Assembly (NCBI GenBank): GCA_900469625.1
Contig: UBXV01000031.1
Coordinates: forward strand, 116,130-180,129
DNA from: Hyphomicrobiales bacterium
GTDB taxonomy: Bacteria > Pseudomonadota > Alphaproteobacteria > Rhizobiales > Rhizobiaceae
Length of the DNA stretch: 64,000 nt
Direction: 5' to 3'
Position 1 is the stretch's first letter. Every line of letters starts with the position of its first letter. The translations under genes and the position numbers were made by a program. Positions 8,370 through 16,160 of the stretch are shown here, in pieces. The notes under the pieces are model-generated. The model did no database searches, had not been told where the DNA came from, and worked only from the letters and a program-made list of their open reading frames with translations.

Positions 8370-8801
8370 TCAGTTATCCCGGTTCGGCCGACGCCTCTTG
8401 CCGGTTCCGAGCAAAGCACCGATGGCGAGGGCCGTGCCGATTGCGATCAGCGGCTGCTTGCGCAGAATGCTGGTTGCGGCAAGCATCGTCAGGTTGGTTC
8501 GCACCATCGACCGGCGGCGGCGCTCTTCCGCCAGCTTTCTATCCCGTCCCTGCAGGGCGATCATGACGATGATCAGTATGAGAGCGGTCAGGATCAGGGC
8601 TGCCGCCATCGATGCGGCGGCGACCACGGGCGAATAGGCGGCGCTGAGATAGAGCGCGATCGCGATCAGTGCAAAAACATAGGCGGTGACGAGCAGCACG
8701 GCGACGACGGCGCAGAGCGCCGCGTTGCGCTTGATGCGTGAGGTCGTCGCGCCAATGTCGGCGGCCAGCAAGGCGGACAGGGCAACACCGAATGGTCCCA
8801 T
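8370..8801 (-). CDS. Small membrane protein with two pairs of hydrophobic segments
   Basis: 143 aa. Two long hydrophobic stretches at about residues 27-50 and 58-85 are followed by a strongly basic segment (GRDRKLAEERRRRSM) and a weaker hydrophobic stretch with GTALAIGALLGTGK near the C-terminus. The layout resembles phage-holin-like/DUF1469-type inner membrane proteins often paired with YqjD-like proteins. It lies 78 bases downstream of the DUF883-like gene on the same strand, so the two are probably cotranscribed. Function unknown; position next to the stress regulon suggests an envelope stress role. Confidence 0.75.
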   Translation of the reverse strand: MGPFGVALSALLAADIGATTSRIKRNAALCAVVAVLLVTAYVFALIAIALYLSAAYSPVVAAASMAAALILTALILIIVMIALQGRDRKLAEERRRRSMVRTNLTMLAATSILRKQPLIAIGTALAIGALLGTGKRRRPNRDN

Positions 8802-8879
8802 GCACTTTTACTCCCGGTAACACGTCAAAACGGGTGGGCCGTGTTTCACGAGCCCACCACGTTACAGTCCCGTCGCTGC

Positions 8880-9248
8880 CTAGCGCCGCAGAAGGGCGGC
8901 GGCGATCAGGCCGATCAGCGCTGCGGTCCCAAGGGTCGCGAAGGGGTGCTCCCGCACCGCATTGCGCAACTGCTTTTCGGTTCCGGCATAACGGTCCCTG
9001 AGGTCACCCAACAGCTCTTCGCCTGATGCAAGCAGGTCCTGGATGCCGGCCTCGGCCTGGTCGCGCACGTCGTGCGCCTTGCTGCGTGCCTGTTTCGACG
9101 CGTCAGCGCCGCGATCGGCCAGCAACGCCACCAGCGCTGCCATGTCGCCGCGCAGCTCGCTGATCTGGTCCTCGATGGAACTGTCGGCGAGCACGCCGTT
9201 GCGCTTGCTCGAGCGTGAACTGGAACCTGAGAAGAGGCCTGAAGCCAT
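8880..9248 (-). CDS. DUF883/YqjD-ElaB-like membrane-anchored protein
   Basis: 122 aa from ATG 9248. A Ser/Lys-rich head is followed by a long amphipathic, probably coiled-coil helix (about residues 20-95, rich in Ala, Asp, Lys, Arg) and one C-terminal transmembrane segment (TLGTAALIGLIAAALLRR). VREHPFATLGTAALIG resembles the 'V.e.P..avg.a...G' signature of YqjD/ElaB proteins, which anchor in the inner membrane by the C-terminus and have been linked to ribosomes and stationary phase in E. coli. The upstream region has a one-mismatch EcfG-type promoter. Confidence 0.8.
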   Translation of the reverse strand: MASGLFSGSSSRSSKRNGVLADSSIEDQISELRGDMAALVALLADRGADASKQARSKAHDVRDQAEAGIQDLLASGEELLGDLRDRYAGTEKQLRNAVREHPFATLGTAALIGLIAAALLRR

Positions 9249-9352
9249 GATGGGTCTCCCTTTCGCTGCAACGCCGGCCATGGGCGACCGGCGCGATTTT
9301 CACGAACCAGGCGTGGCGATCAATCCGCAACGTCCGGCCCTTCAGGGAGAAC

Positions 9353-9377
9353 AACGCACGAGTGCGCAAATTGTTTC
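9353..9377 (-). promoter_or_regulatory. Possible EcfG-type promoter (one mismatch)
   Basis: Minus strand GAAAC (plus GTTTC 9373-9377), 16 bases, then CGTT (plus AACG 9353-9356). It differs from the consensus only by GAAAC for GGAAC, about 105 bases before the DUF883-like gene start. Suggestive given the neighbouring stress locus, but a single mismatch in the -35 element is serious for this sigma family. Confidence 0.3.
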
Positions 9378-9415
9378 GATAAATCTTGAAGTTGGCGCGA
9401 TTTGCCGAGGGGTGC

Positions 9416-10207
9416 TTAAAGCGTCGCCGTCTGCGGCAGTACAAAGGGAACGCCGGCGGCCGGCATGGCGCTGACCTGCATGCGGCAACCGAACACCGCC
9501 TCCATCGTCTCGTCCGTCAGCACATCGCCCGGCGCGCCGCTTGCCCGGATCTTGCCGGCCTTCATCATGATCATCCGGTCGGCGAACATGGCTGTAAGGT
9601 TGAGGTCGTGCATGACGGCGATGACGCCACCGCCGCGTTCGCAAAACTTGCGCGCCAGCTGCATGATCGTCAGCTGGTGGCGGATATCGAGGCTCGACAC
9701 CGGCTCGTCGAGCAGGAGATAGCGCGGCTCGCCGTCAGCGACCGGGTCGGAGATCTGGCAAAGCACGCGGGCGAGCTGGACGCGCTGCTGCTCGCCACCC
9801 GAAAGCTCCTGGTAGAAGCGCCCGGCAAAGCCACCGAGATCGACGGCCTCGAGCGCATCGGCGGCAATGCGGTCATTGGCTCTCGGATCCGACGTCGCGC
9901 CCGCGGTCAGGCCTAGCCGGACGACTTCGCGCACCGTGAAGGGAAACGAAATCACGGTCGATTGCGGCAGCACGCCGCGCTTCAGCGCCAGCTCCCAGGG
10001 CTTCAGACCCTTGAGGTTGCGGCCATTGATGCTGACCGAGCCTGTTTCTGCCGGCAGCTCGCCGGAGATCGCCTTCAGCGTCGTCGTCTTGCCGCAACCG
10101 TTGGGACCAACGATCGCGGTCAGTTCGCCGGGCGCCGCCTCAAACGAGATGCCATGGATGACAACGCGGCCGCCGAGCCGGACGGAGAGGTTGGATACGC
10201 TGATCAT
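9416..10207 (-). CDS. hmuV: Haemin ABC transporter, ATP-binding protein
   Basis: 263 aa. Walker A GPNGCGKTT near residues 34-42, signature LSGGEQQRVQLAR near 140-152, Walker B YLLLDEP near 163-169, switch His in VMHDLN. The sequence is of the FecE/BtuD/HmuV type that energises periplasmic haem import. The start is 10 bases after the hmuU stop. It is last in a minus-strand operon hmuPSTUV. Confidence 0.93.
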   Translation of the reverse strand: MISVSNLSVRLGGRVVIHGISFEAAPGELTAIVGPNGCGKTTTLKAISGELPAETGSVSINGRNLKGLKPWELALKRGVLPQSTVISFPFTVREVVRLGLTAGATSDPRANDRIAADALEAVDLGGFAGRFYQELSGGEQQRVQLARVLCQISDPVADGEPRYLLLDEPVSSLDIRHQLTIMQLARKFCERGGGVIAVMHDLNLTAMFADRMIMMKAGKIRASGAPGDVLTDETMEAVFGCRMQVSAMPAAGVPFVLPQTATL

Positions 10208-10216
10208 GGTTTCGTC

Positions 10217-11311
10217 TCACAGTCCCATCGTCGTGCGGCCGCGCAGCAGGATCCAGAGGAAGAACGGTGCACCGATAAAAGCGGTGACGATGCCGATCGG
10301 CAGCTCGGCCGGCGAGGCGATCGTGCGGGCGATCATGTCGGCGAGAATGAGCAGGGTACCGCCCAGAAGCGCCGAGGCCGGTATGAGATAGCGGTGATCC
10401 GGACCGATGACGAGACGCAGCAGATGCGGAACCACGATACCGACGAAGCCGATGCCGCCACTGACGGCAACCGAAGCGCCCGTCGCCGCCGCGACGCTGA
10501 CGATGGCAATGTTCTTCATGCGCTGCACCGGAATGCCCATGTGGAATGCCGCTGCTTCACCGAGCGTGATCGCGTTGAGGCCACGGGCCAGAAAAGGCGT
10601 GACGGCGAGCGACAACAGAATGATGGGCGCTGCTGCGGCAATCTTCGTCCAGTTGGCGCCGGCAAGAGAACCGAGCCCCCAGAAGGTGACGTCGCGCAAC
10701 TGCTTGTCATCGGCCATGAAGATCAGCACGCCTGTGAACGCGCCGGCCAGTGCGCCGAGCGCGATGCCGGCGAGAAGCAGCGTCGCAATCGAGGTCTGTC
10801 CGCCGCGTGTCGCGATGCGGTAGAGCAGGAGCGTGGTGACGAGGCCACCGATGAAGGCGGCGACGGGCAGGGCGTAAAAGCCGAACAGCGCAAACAGCGG
10901 CCCGAAGACCGCAGAGCCGAGCACGATCAGGAGAACGGCACCGAGGCTTGCGCCGGAGGAAACGCCGACGAGGCCCGGATCGGCCAGCGGGTTGCGGAAC
11001 AGCCCCTGCATGACGACGCCGGAAACGGCAAGCGATGCGCCGACGAGCATGCCGAGCACGGCGCGTGGCAGCCGGATGTCGAGAATGATGATGCGGTCGC
11101 GAACGCTGAAGACCTGGTCGGCATCGCTTGCGCCGAAGAGCCAGGCCACGACGTTCGACAGCGACGCGTCGGCAGCACCGGTCATGATCGAGCCGACGAA
11201 GGTGGCTGCGGCAAGGATCACGAGCAGCACGATGACGACGCGGGCGAGCCGCGCCCGATTGCCGGACCGCCATTCGGCCCGGATATCGGCTGCAAGAGCG
11301 GTCAGGCGCAT
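10217..11311 (-). CDS. hmuU: Haemin ABC transporter, FecCD-family permease
   Basis: About 364 aa from ATG 11311, with the ten hydrophobic segments typical of FecCD/BtuC permeases and the family signatures RLPRAVLGMLVGASLAVSG and GLFRNPLADPGLVGVSSGA in the first third. The exporter-side loop GGIGFVGIVVPHLLRL near residue 285 contacts the ATPase. The frame is open further upstream (to 11368, overlapping hmuT); the chosen start lies just after a perfect hairpin at the hmuT-hmuU junction, and its likely Shine-Dalgarno GAGG is in that stem. Confidence 0.88.
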   Translation of the reverse strand: MRLTALAADIRAEWRSGNRARLARVVIVLLVILAAATFVGSIMTGAADASLSNVVAWLFGASDADQVFSVRDRIIILDIRLPRAVLGMLVGASLAVSGVVMQGLFRNPLADPGLVGVSSGASLGAVLLIVLGSAVFGPLFALFGFYALPVAAFIGGLVTTLLLYRIATRGGQTSIATLLLAGIALGALAGAFTGVLIFMADDKQLRDVTFWGLGSLAGANWTKIAAAAPIILLSLAVTPFLARGLNAITLGEAAAFHMGIPVQRMKNIAIVSVAAATGASVAVSGGIGFVGIVVPHLLRLVIGPDHRYLIPASALLGGTLLILADMIARTIASPAELPIGIVTAFIGAPFFLWILLRGRTTMGL

Positions 11312-11318
11312 GCCGCGA

Positions 11319-11345
11319 GCCAATGCCTCACTGCGAGGCATTGGC
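11319..11345 (-). repeat. Perfect hairpin at the hmuT-hmuU junction
   Basis: Two 11-base arms, GCCAATGCCTC (11319-11329) and GAGGCATTGGC (11335-11345), around a 5-base loop. It covers the hmuT stop codon and lies just before the hmuU start. No U-tract follows, so it is not a terminator; it more likely protects the upstream binding-protein message or limits hmuU translation. Confidence 0.75.
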
Positions 11346-12278
11346 CTTCTTCCCATAGATGGCGGCATTGAGTTCGCGGATGGCGCTTGCCGTGCGCGGA
11401 CCGAAGCCGAGCAGATGCAGGCCGTCCATGCGGATCAGGGACTGGGTCTTGGCCGCAGGCGTCAGGCTCAGCGCCGGCAGGGCGAAGAGTTCGGCCGCCT
11501 TGGCGCTGTGCTCGCCGCCGCGATCCATCATCAGGATGACATCGGGCTTGGCCTCGATGATCGCCTCGTCGGAAAGGGCCTTGTAGCCGGGGAACTGGCC
11601 GGCGGCATTGATCGCGCCTGAAAGCTCGATGATGCCGTTGGCGGCGGTGCCGATGCCGGAAGCCTGGATCTTTCCACCCTGGGTGCTCAGGATGAAAAGA
11701 ACACGCTTGCGCTCGCCTTGCGGGCGCTTGGCGCCATCGGCGATCGCCGCATCAAGGTCGGTTTCCACCGACTTTGCCAACGTTTCGGCCTTTTCGGACA
11801 CATTGAGGAAGGTACCGACGGTGCGGATCTTTGCAGGAATGCTGGCCCTGTCGTAGGTTTCCGGCACGCTGGCAAAGGCGATCTTGGCATCCTTCAGGAT
11901 CGCGAGTGCCTCCGGTGGGCCGCTGCCCTCGACGGCAACGATCGCGGTCGGATTGACCGCGATGATGCCTTCAGGGGCAAGTGCCCGCATGTAACCGACG
12001 TCGGGCAGCTTGGTTGCCGCTTCCGGATAGGTGCTGGTCGAGTCGCGGCCGACAAGCCGGCCTTCCTCGCCGAGCGCGTAGATGATCTCGGTGACCGCGC
12101 CGCCGACCGAAACGACGCGCGAGACGTCCGGCTGTTCGATGCTCTGCGCCATGGCAGGGCGAACGAACGACGGTGCTCCCGGCGCCACGACGGGCAACAG
12201 GAAGGGAGCCGAAACCGCAAATGCGGCCAGAGCCAGCTCCCAGCGGCGAAGGCGGCGCAAGTCGAGACCGTTGATCAT
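11328..12278 (-). CDS. hmuT: Periplasmic haemin-binding protein
   Basis: About 316 aa. A signal sequence with an Arg-rich head (LRRLRRWELALAAFAVSAPF) ends near AMAQS (residue 46). The mature part is a helical-backbone (cluster A-II) binding protein: VVSVGGAVTEIIYALG at its start and RDSTSTYPEAATKLPDVGYMR carrying the conserved Tyr that ligates haem iron in HmuT/ShuT. ATG 12278 is chosen because it follows an AGGA-like site (GGACAG) and gives a normal signal peptide. The paired arginines near the start could suggest Tat export, but the full motif is not clear. Confidence 0.9.
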   Translation of the reverse strand: MINGLDLRRLRRWELALAAFAVSAPFLLPVVAPGAPSFVRPAMAQSIEQPDVSRVVSVGGAVTEIIYALGEEGRLVGRDSTSTYPEAATKLPDVGYMRALAPEGIIAVNPTAIVAVEGSGPPEALAILKDAKIAFASVPETYDRASIPAKIRTVGTFLNVSEKAETLAKSVETDLDAAIADGAKRPQGERKRVLFILSTQGGKIQASGIGTAANGIIELSGAINAAGQFPGYKALSDEAIIEAKPDVILMMDRGGEHSAKAAELFALPALSLTPAAKTQSLIRMDGLHLLGFGPRTASAIRELNAAIYGKKANASQ

Positions 12279-12288
12279 CACGCTGTCC

Positions 12289-13356
12289 TTAAGCTGCGAC
12301 GGTGGTGTTGAGGCGTGCGAGGCCTTCGGCGATGTCGCGCCATTCGGGACGCTCGGCAAAGCCTTCCTTACGCTTGCCGAAGAACTGGATGATCATCTCG
12401 CCCTTGGCGTCGAGCGCCTCGATCGAGGTGACGTGACCATCGGCGGTCGGCTTGCGCACGGCCCAAAGCTCGGCGATGTGATCGGTGCGCAGGTGCAGGT
12501 GGAAGGTCGGATCCATGACGTTGAGCCACGGGCCCATCGGAGCGATCTTTTCGATCGGGCCGGAATGGATCTGGATCATGCCGCGGTTGCCCACGAAGCA
12601 CATGATCGGCAGTTCGACCTCGGCGCTTTGGCGCATCATCGTCTCGACGCTCGACGGGTCGAGGCGCCAGGCGAAGTCGTCGCCGATGTGCTGCAGCGCC
12701 TGGCGGCGGCCGATCTTCAGCTTGCGCAAGAGACCGTGGAACTGGTGCGTGTCGGTCATCTTCGACCAGCGGTCGCGCAGCTCGGTAACGTCGACGACGT
12801 TTTCAGGCTTGTCGTCGGCAGCGGGCGTGCTGGCGTCGGCAACAAAGGTCTGGGACTGGTCGTCGAGGCGGAAATCTTCGACGATTTTGTCATAGGCGGC
12901 GACATTGGAGGCCGGGCGCAGGTGCAGCTTGTGGACCGCATTGCCCCACTTGTCGAAGAACTGAAGGCTCTTGCGCGCATCGCCGTTGTCGTCGGTCTTG
13001 GTGACGGCGAAGGCATGCGCCCAGGCGCTCGGGAACACGCGCAGGTCGATCTGCTCGCCGAGCACGATGCTGGCCATCTCGCCGGTGGTGATCTTTTCGT
13101 AGACGCCGATCTTTTCATGAACGGCGCTCTCGTTGCGGGTCAACGCCATGACCTCGCCCAGTTCCTCGGCCCGCAGCAGGAAGCGGTTGGCATCCGCATC
13201 GATGCGCACGGCCGTCAGACCACATTCGGCAGCGACGAGCGCTGCTTCCGAGACGCCGAGCTGAGCGGCGATGTCGCGCTCGCGCATCTTCGGGTTTTCG
13301 GCGCGGTAGGCGCGGATTTCGGACGGGGTAGGGCGGAGGCTCTCGGTCATTGTCAT
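12289..13356 (-). CDS. hmuS: Haemin-degrading/haem-trafficking protein HemS/HmuS family
   Basis: 355 aa, a duplicated HemS/ChuS fold: the two halves share patterns such as VMTLTRNESAVHEK near residue 75 and the repeat FVGNRGMIQIHSGPI near 250. These proteins bind haem in the cytoplasm and either store it, hand it on or open the ring. ATG 13356 and 13350 are both usable. The start lies five bases after the hmuP stop, so the two are translationally linked. Confidence 0.92.
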   Translation of the reverse strand: MTMTESLRPTPSEIRAYRAENPKMRERDIAAQLGVSEAALVAAECGLTAVRIDADANRFLLRAEELGEVMALTRNESAVHEKIGVYEKITTGEMASIVLGEQIDLRVFPSAWAHAFAVTKTDDNGDARKSLQFFDKWGNAVHKLHLRPASNVAAYDKIVEDFRLDDQSQTFVADASTPAADDKPENVVDVTELRDRWSKMTDTHQFHGLLRKLKIGRRQALQHIGDDFAWRLDPSSVETMMRQSAEVELPIMCFVGNRGMIQIHSGPIEKIAPMGPWLNVMDPTFHLHLRTDHIAELWAVRKPTADGHVTSIEALDAKGEMIIQFFGKRKEGFAERPEWRDIAEGLARLNTTVAA

Positions 13357-13360
13357 TTGC

Positions 13361-13588
13361 CTATTTGTTCAGGATCAGTTTGCCTTGGCGGGTGATCTTC
13401 ATGCGGTAGATCGCCCCGTCGTGGGAAATGAGGATCTCGTTGTCGCCGCGAAACAGGTCGCGGCTTTCGATGGTCCGCTGGAGACGCTGCGCCGCGGCAA
13501 CAGGTTGCGAAAGTCGCGCATGATCGGTGTCGTCGGCTGCCACGGTTCGGTCGTCTCTAGATGGCGGGAGGCGGTGTTTTTCCCGCAT
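13361..13588 (-). CDS. hmuP: HemP/HmuP-family haemin uptake protein
   Basis: 75 aa with the HemP core SRDLFRGDNEILISHDGAIY followed by RMKITRQGKLILNK, which is the whole conserved domain of the family. In Bradyrhizobium and Sinorhizobium HmuP is needed to activate expression of the outer membrane haem receptor. It opens the hmu operon, 29 bases downstream of a TGA-N9-TCA iron box. The first 35 residues are variable and the true start might be internal, but no other ATG is available in frame. Confidence 0.88.
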   Translation of the reverse strand: MREKHRLPPSRDDRTVAADDTDHARLSQPVAAAQRLQRTIESRDLFRGDNEILISHDGAIYRMKITRQGKLILNK

Positions 13589-13616
13589 TTCCTGCCGCGC
13601 AATTCGTTTACTATCT

Positions 13617-13631
13617 TGACTTCATTACTCA
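13617..13631 (-). promoter_or_regulatory. Iron-responsive operator (IRO box) of the hmu operon
   Basis: TGA-CTTCATTAC-TCA, an exact TGA-N9-TCA, the rhizobial IRO consensus bound by RirA under iron sufficiency. It is 29 bases upstream of hmuP in an AT-rich gap and would place the whole haem uptake operon under iron repression. Confidence 0.7.
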
Positions 13632-13753
13632 TATTTCTTTATGGACGCAATACCGGATTGCCATACTCAAGTTAGATGTTCAGCGCTTGTGGAAAGATGG
13701 CGACGACTTCAACGCTCCGCTGCAAGGAGCGCCCATCGCGAGTGGTATTTAGA

Positions 13754-14191
13754 ATGATGCACCTTCCCCGTATGATTGTTCCCGTGGCCCTCGCATTCGC
13801 GCTTGCAGCCGGTAGCGCTGCAGCCCAGGAGGCGGCGCCCGCCGGCGCTCTCAACATCGAGCTCAACGAGGTCGCGCCGTCGCAGAAGGGCTGCAAGCTC
13901 ACCTTCGTCGCCGGCAACGCATTCGAGCAGAACCTGAGCAAGGTTTCCTTCGAGTTCGTGATTTTCGACCAGAAGGGTCTGGTCGAACGGATGGCGGTGC
14001 TCGATTTCCGTGACCTGCCCGCAGGCAAGACCAAGGTGCGACAGTTCGATCTGCCGGGCACCAATTGCGAGGCGGTGAAGAGCCTCTTGATCAATGACGC
14101 GCCCGCCTGTGTCGGCGATGGCGTTCAGGGCGACGCTTGCATGAAGGCGCTCAAGACCGGCTCGAAGTCGCCGGTCGAACTCAAGGGCTGA
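13754..14191 (+). CDS. Conserved secreted protein of unknown function
   Basis: 145 aa. A signal peptide (MMHLPRMIVPVALAFALAAG, cleavage near AAAQEA at residues 24-26) precedes a 115-residue domain with a probable beta-sandwich pattern: KGCKLTFVAGNAFEQNLSKV and FEFVIFDQKGLVERMAVLDF. Two cysteine pairs are visible (KGCK, TNCE, PACV, DACM), compatible with disulphides in the periplasm. ATG 13754 or 13757 gives the cleanest signal peptide. It is divergent from hmuP and just upstream of tonB, so a periplasmic role in haem uptake is possible but not shown. Confidence 0.75.
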   Translation: MMHLPRMIVPVALAFALAAGSAAAQEAAPAGALNIELNEVAPSQKGCKLTFVAGNAFEQNLSKVSFEFVIFDQKGLVERMAVLDFRDLPAGKTKVRQFDLPGTNCEAVKSLLINDAPACVGDGVQGDACMKALKTGSKSPVELKG

Positions 14192-14253
14192 TGTCGGGTT
14201 TTCGCATTGAGTACTGCGTTTGCGTCGCGGTTCGCGGCGAAGGTTAGGCTAAG

Positions 14254-15171
14254 ATGAAGCATACCATCAAATGGATCGGCGCGATCGCCTTCTCTCTCGT
14301 GGCTCATGCCAGCGGTGCAATGTTGTTTGCGCCATCCGAGCCGCGTGACGAGCAGGCTTTGGTGATGGGCGGCGTGGCGACCGAAGTCGCGCTTCTCGGC
14401 GATGCCTTCGATGAAACGCTGCAGGCCGGCGACCCCTCCGAAATCGTCGAGCCGACCGAAGACACCCCCGACGAGATGAAGCCGGAGGAGATCGAGCCGG
14501 TGGAGGAGGTGACGTCGACCACGCCCGAGATCGTCGCCGAGCAGCCGCATGACCTGATCGCCACGGAAGCCGACGTGATCCTGCCGGCAGAAGAGATCCC
14601 CACGCTACAGGTTGCCGAAGCAGTGGTGACGGCCAGCGTCGCGCCGGTCGAGACGATCGTGCCGGAAGAAAAGCCCGTGATCGAGGAGCCGAAGAAGGAG
14701 AAGGTCGAGAAGCCCGAACCGAAGAAGGACCCGGTCAAGAAGAAGAAGGTCACCCGCAAGAAGTCGGGCGACAAGGGCGAGCAGGCGCAGAGCCAGGTCA
14801 AGGGCAAGGCGGATGGCCTGGAGAACGCCAAGGCTGCGACGGCATCCGGACAAGGCAAGGTTTCGTCGGCCGAGGGCAATGCCTCCTTTGACAACTACAA
14901 GGGCAAGGTGCGCGTCAAGGTCATGAGGAAGCATCGTTACCCGGCCCAGGCTAGGCGCCAGGGCATAACCGGTACTGCAACCGTAAGCTTTGTCGTGTCG
15001 GCGGATGGCGGGCTTTCTGGTCTTCGGCTCGCGGGAAGTTCCGGGTCGCCGGTTCTCGACCAGGCGGCACTGGAGACCGTGCGCCGTGCAGCCCCGTTCC
15101 CGCGGATCCCGGCCGATGCCGGTCGCAGCAGCTGGACCTTCAGCCTGCCGATCGCCTACAATCCGGGCTGA
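14254..15171 (+). CDS. tonB: TonB energy transducer
   Basis: 305 aa. One N-terminal membrane segment carries the TonB S-x3-H motif (Ser14, His18), followed by a Glu/Pro/Lys-rich periplasm-spanning region (about residues 60-180, with blocks such as EEPKKEKVEKPEPKKDPVKK) and a C-terminal TonB domain (about 215-305: VMRKHRYPAQARRQGITGTA, then AALETVRRAAPFPRIP). It transfers energy from ExbBD to outer membrane receptors. With hmuPSTUV next door, haem receptors are the likely clients; the receptor and exbBD are outside this window. Confidence 0.92.
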   Translation: MKHTIKWIGAIAFSLVAHASGAMLFAPSEPRDEQALVMGGVATEVALLGDAFDETLQAGDPSEIVEPTEDTPDEMKPEEIEPVEEVTSTTPEIVAEQPHDLIATEADVILPAEEIPTLQVAEAVVTASVAPVETIVPEEKPVIEEPKKEKVEKPEPKKDPVKKKKVTRKKSGDKGEQAQSQVKGKADGLENAKAATASGQGKVSSAEGNASFDNYKGKVRVKVMRKHRYPAQARRQGITGTATVSFVVSADGGLSGLRLAGSSGSPVLDQAALETVRRAAPFPRIPADAGRSSWTFSLPIAYNPG

Positions 15172-15258
15172 AAACCTGCCCAAGGGCAGCTCGCCGCGGT
15201 TGCCGGCGGCGGGCCCGCCATGTCGGATCTACAGCTGCAGGCGCGCCTTGGATAAATA

Positions 15259-15273
15259 TGATTAGAAAACTCA
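15259..15273 (+). promoter_or_regulatory. Second iron-responsive operator-like box
   Basis: TGA-TTAGAAAAC-TCA fits TGA-N9-TCA exactly and lies in a markedly AT-rich stretch (about 15250-15310) after tonB, 130 bases before the DUF2325 gene. It suggests RirA-type control of the DUF2325, unknown and haem-monooxygenase genes. Confidence 0.55.
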
Positions 15274-15403
15274 TGTTTATACTTTACTCTGATAATCAAG
15301 TTTAATAAGTTGCCGCCATGACGCAACCGAGCGGTGTGCGTACATCCGATGCGATCGGTTGCCATAATGGCGGACGGCGCAGCAATAAGGCGGAGAAGAT
15401 TGC

Positions 15404-15814
15404 ATGCGCGGCAAGCGTCATCACAATGCGGCCAAGAACGGCAAGGGTCGTTCCGGTTCCGAGCGGGCGGAGGTTCGCGAAGAGCCAGCCAAGACGACAC
15501 TCGAAGGCCGCAGCTTTCTTTACGTCGGCGGGCGCGACTGCCAGGTTGCGCACTTGCGCGAAATCGCCAGTTCCTTCGGTGCGGAGCTGCTTCACCACGA
15601 TGGCGGCCTGCGCGAGGCGGTATCGCGCATCGACCGCGTCCTTCCTTCGGTCGACTGTGTGTTCTGCCCGATCGACTGCATCAGCCACGATGCTTGTCTT
15701 CGCGTGAAGACCGGCTGCAAGAAGTGGGGCAAGGCCTTCGTGCCCTTGCGCAACGGTTCGAAATCGAGCCTGGAGCGGGCCCTGCAGGATCTCACCAACA
15801 GCCGCAACGACTAG
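15404..15814 (+). CDS. DUF2325 domain protein
   Basis: 136 aa. A basic head (MRGKRHHNAAKNGKGRSG) precedes a DUF2325 domain with GRSFLYVGGRDCQVAHLREI, HHDGGLRE, and three conserved cysteines in VDCVFCPIDCISHDAC, a cluster that could bind metal or haem. GRSFLYVGG resembles a nucleotide- or Rossmann-like first strand. A good ribosome site (GGCGGAGAAG) precedes ATG 15404. Function of the family is unknown; an upstream iron box and the haem-monooxygenase gene 350 bases downstream tie it to iron metabolism. Confidence 0.8.
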   Translation: MRGKRHHNAAKNGKGRSGSERAEVREEPAKTTLEGRSFLYVGGRDCQVAHLREIASSFGAELLHHDGGLREAVSRIDRVLPSVDCVFCPIDCISHDACLRVKTGCKKWGKAFVPLRNGSKSSLERALQDLTNSRND

Positions 15815-15879
15815 GTTCAGCCACGATAGGACGCGCGGCGACGGCGTGAGGCTGCGCGCGCGCCTGGAGATTTCTCGAC

Positions 15880-16149
15880 ATGATTGAAGACCGTCCGGAC
15901 AAGTGCATGATGATCGGCCTGCACAAACTGGCAGCGCAGAACGGCGACGGGCTCGTACCCGAGCTTTACGAATTGCTGACGCGGCGCTCGCGCATGCTCG
16001 AGGAGAACCCCAACGTCACGGAGTTTCCGTCGTGGGAAACGCGCCGACCTGGCCGCGATCCCTTTGGGCTTGCGGAGCCGCAGGAGGGCACTATTGTGGC
16101 CTTCCCGAGGGCCGCGAACGAACCGGCTCGCAAAAAAGACAGCGCGTGA
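15880..16149 (+). CDS. Hypothetical 89-aa protein
   Basis: I do not recognise a family. The protein is hydrophilic: an N-terminal helical part with KCMMIGLHKLAAQNGDGLVP and ELYELLTRRSRMLEENP, then a Pro/Arg-rich tail. A GGAGA site precedes ATG 15880. It ends 11 bases before the haem-monooxygenase-like gene and follows the DUF2325 gene, so it probably belongs to the same iron-boxed transcript. Codon use is like its neighbours, supporting a real gene. Confidence 0.6.
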   Translation: MIEDRPDKCMMIGLHKLAAQNGDGLVPELYELLTRRSRMLEENPNVTEFPSWETRRPGRDPFGLAEPQEGTIVAFPRAANEPARKKDSA

Positions 16150-16160
16150 AGAGGCAGGCT

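Noticed and set aside
9962..11371. 469-codon plus-strand open frame across hmuV and hmuU
   Set aside because: Antisense to clear transporter genes, low-complexity sequence.
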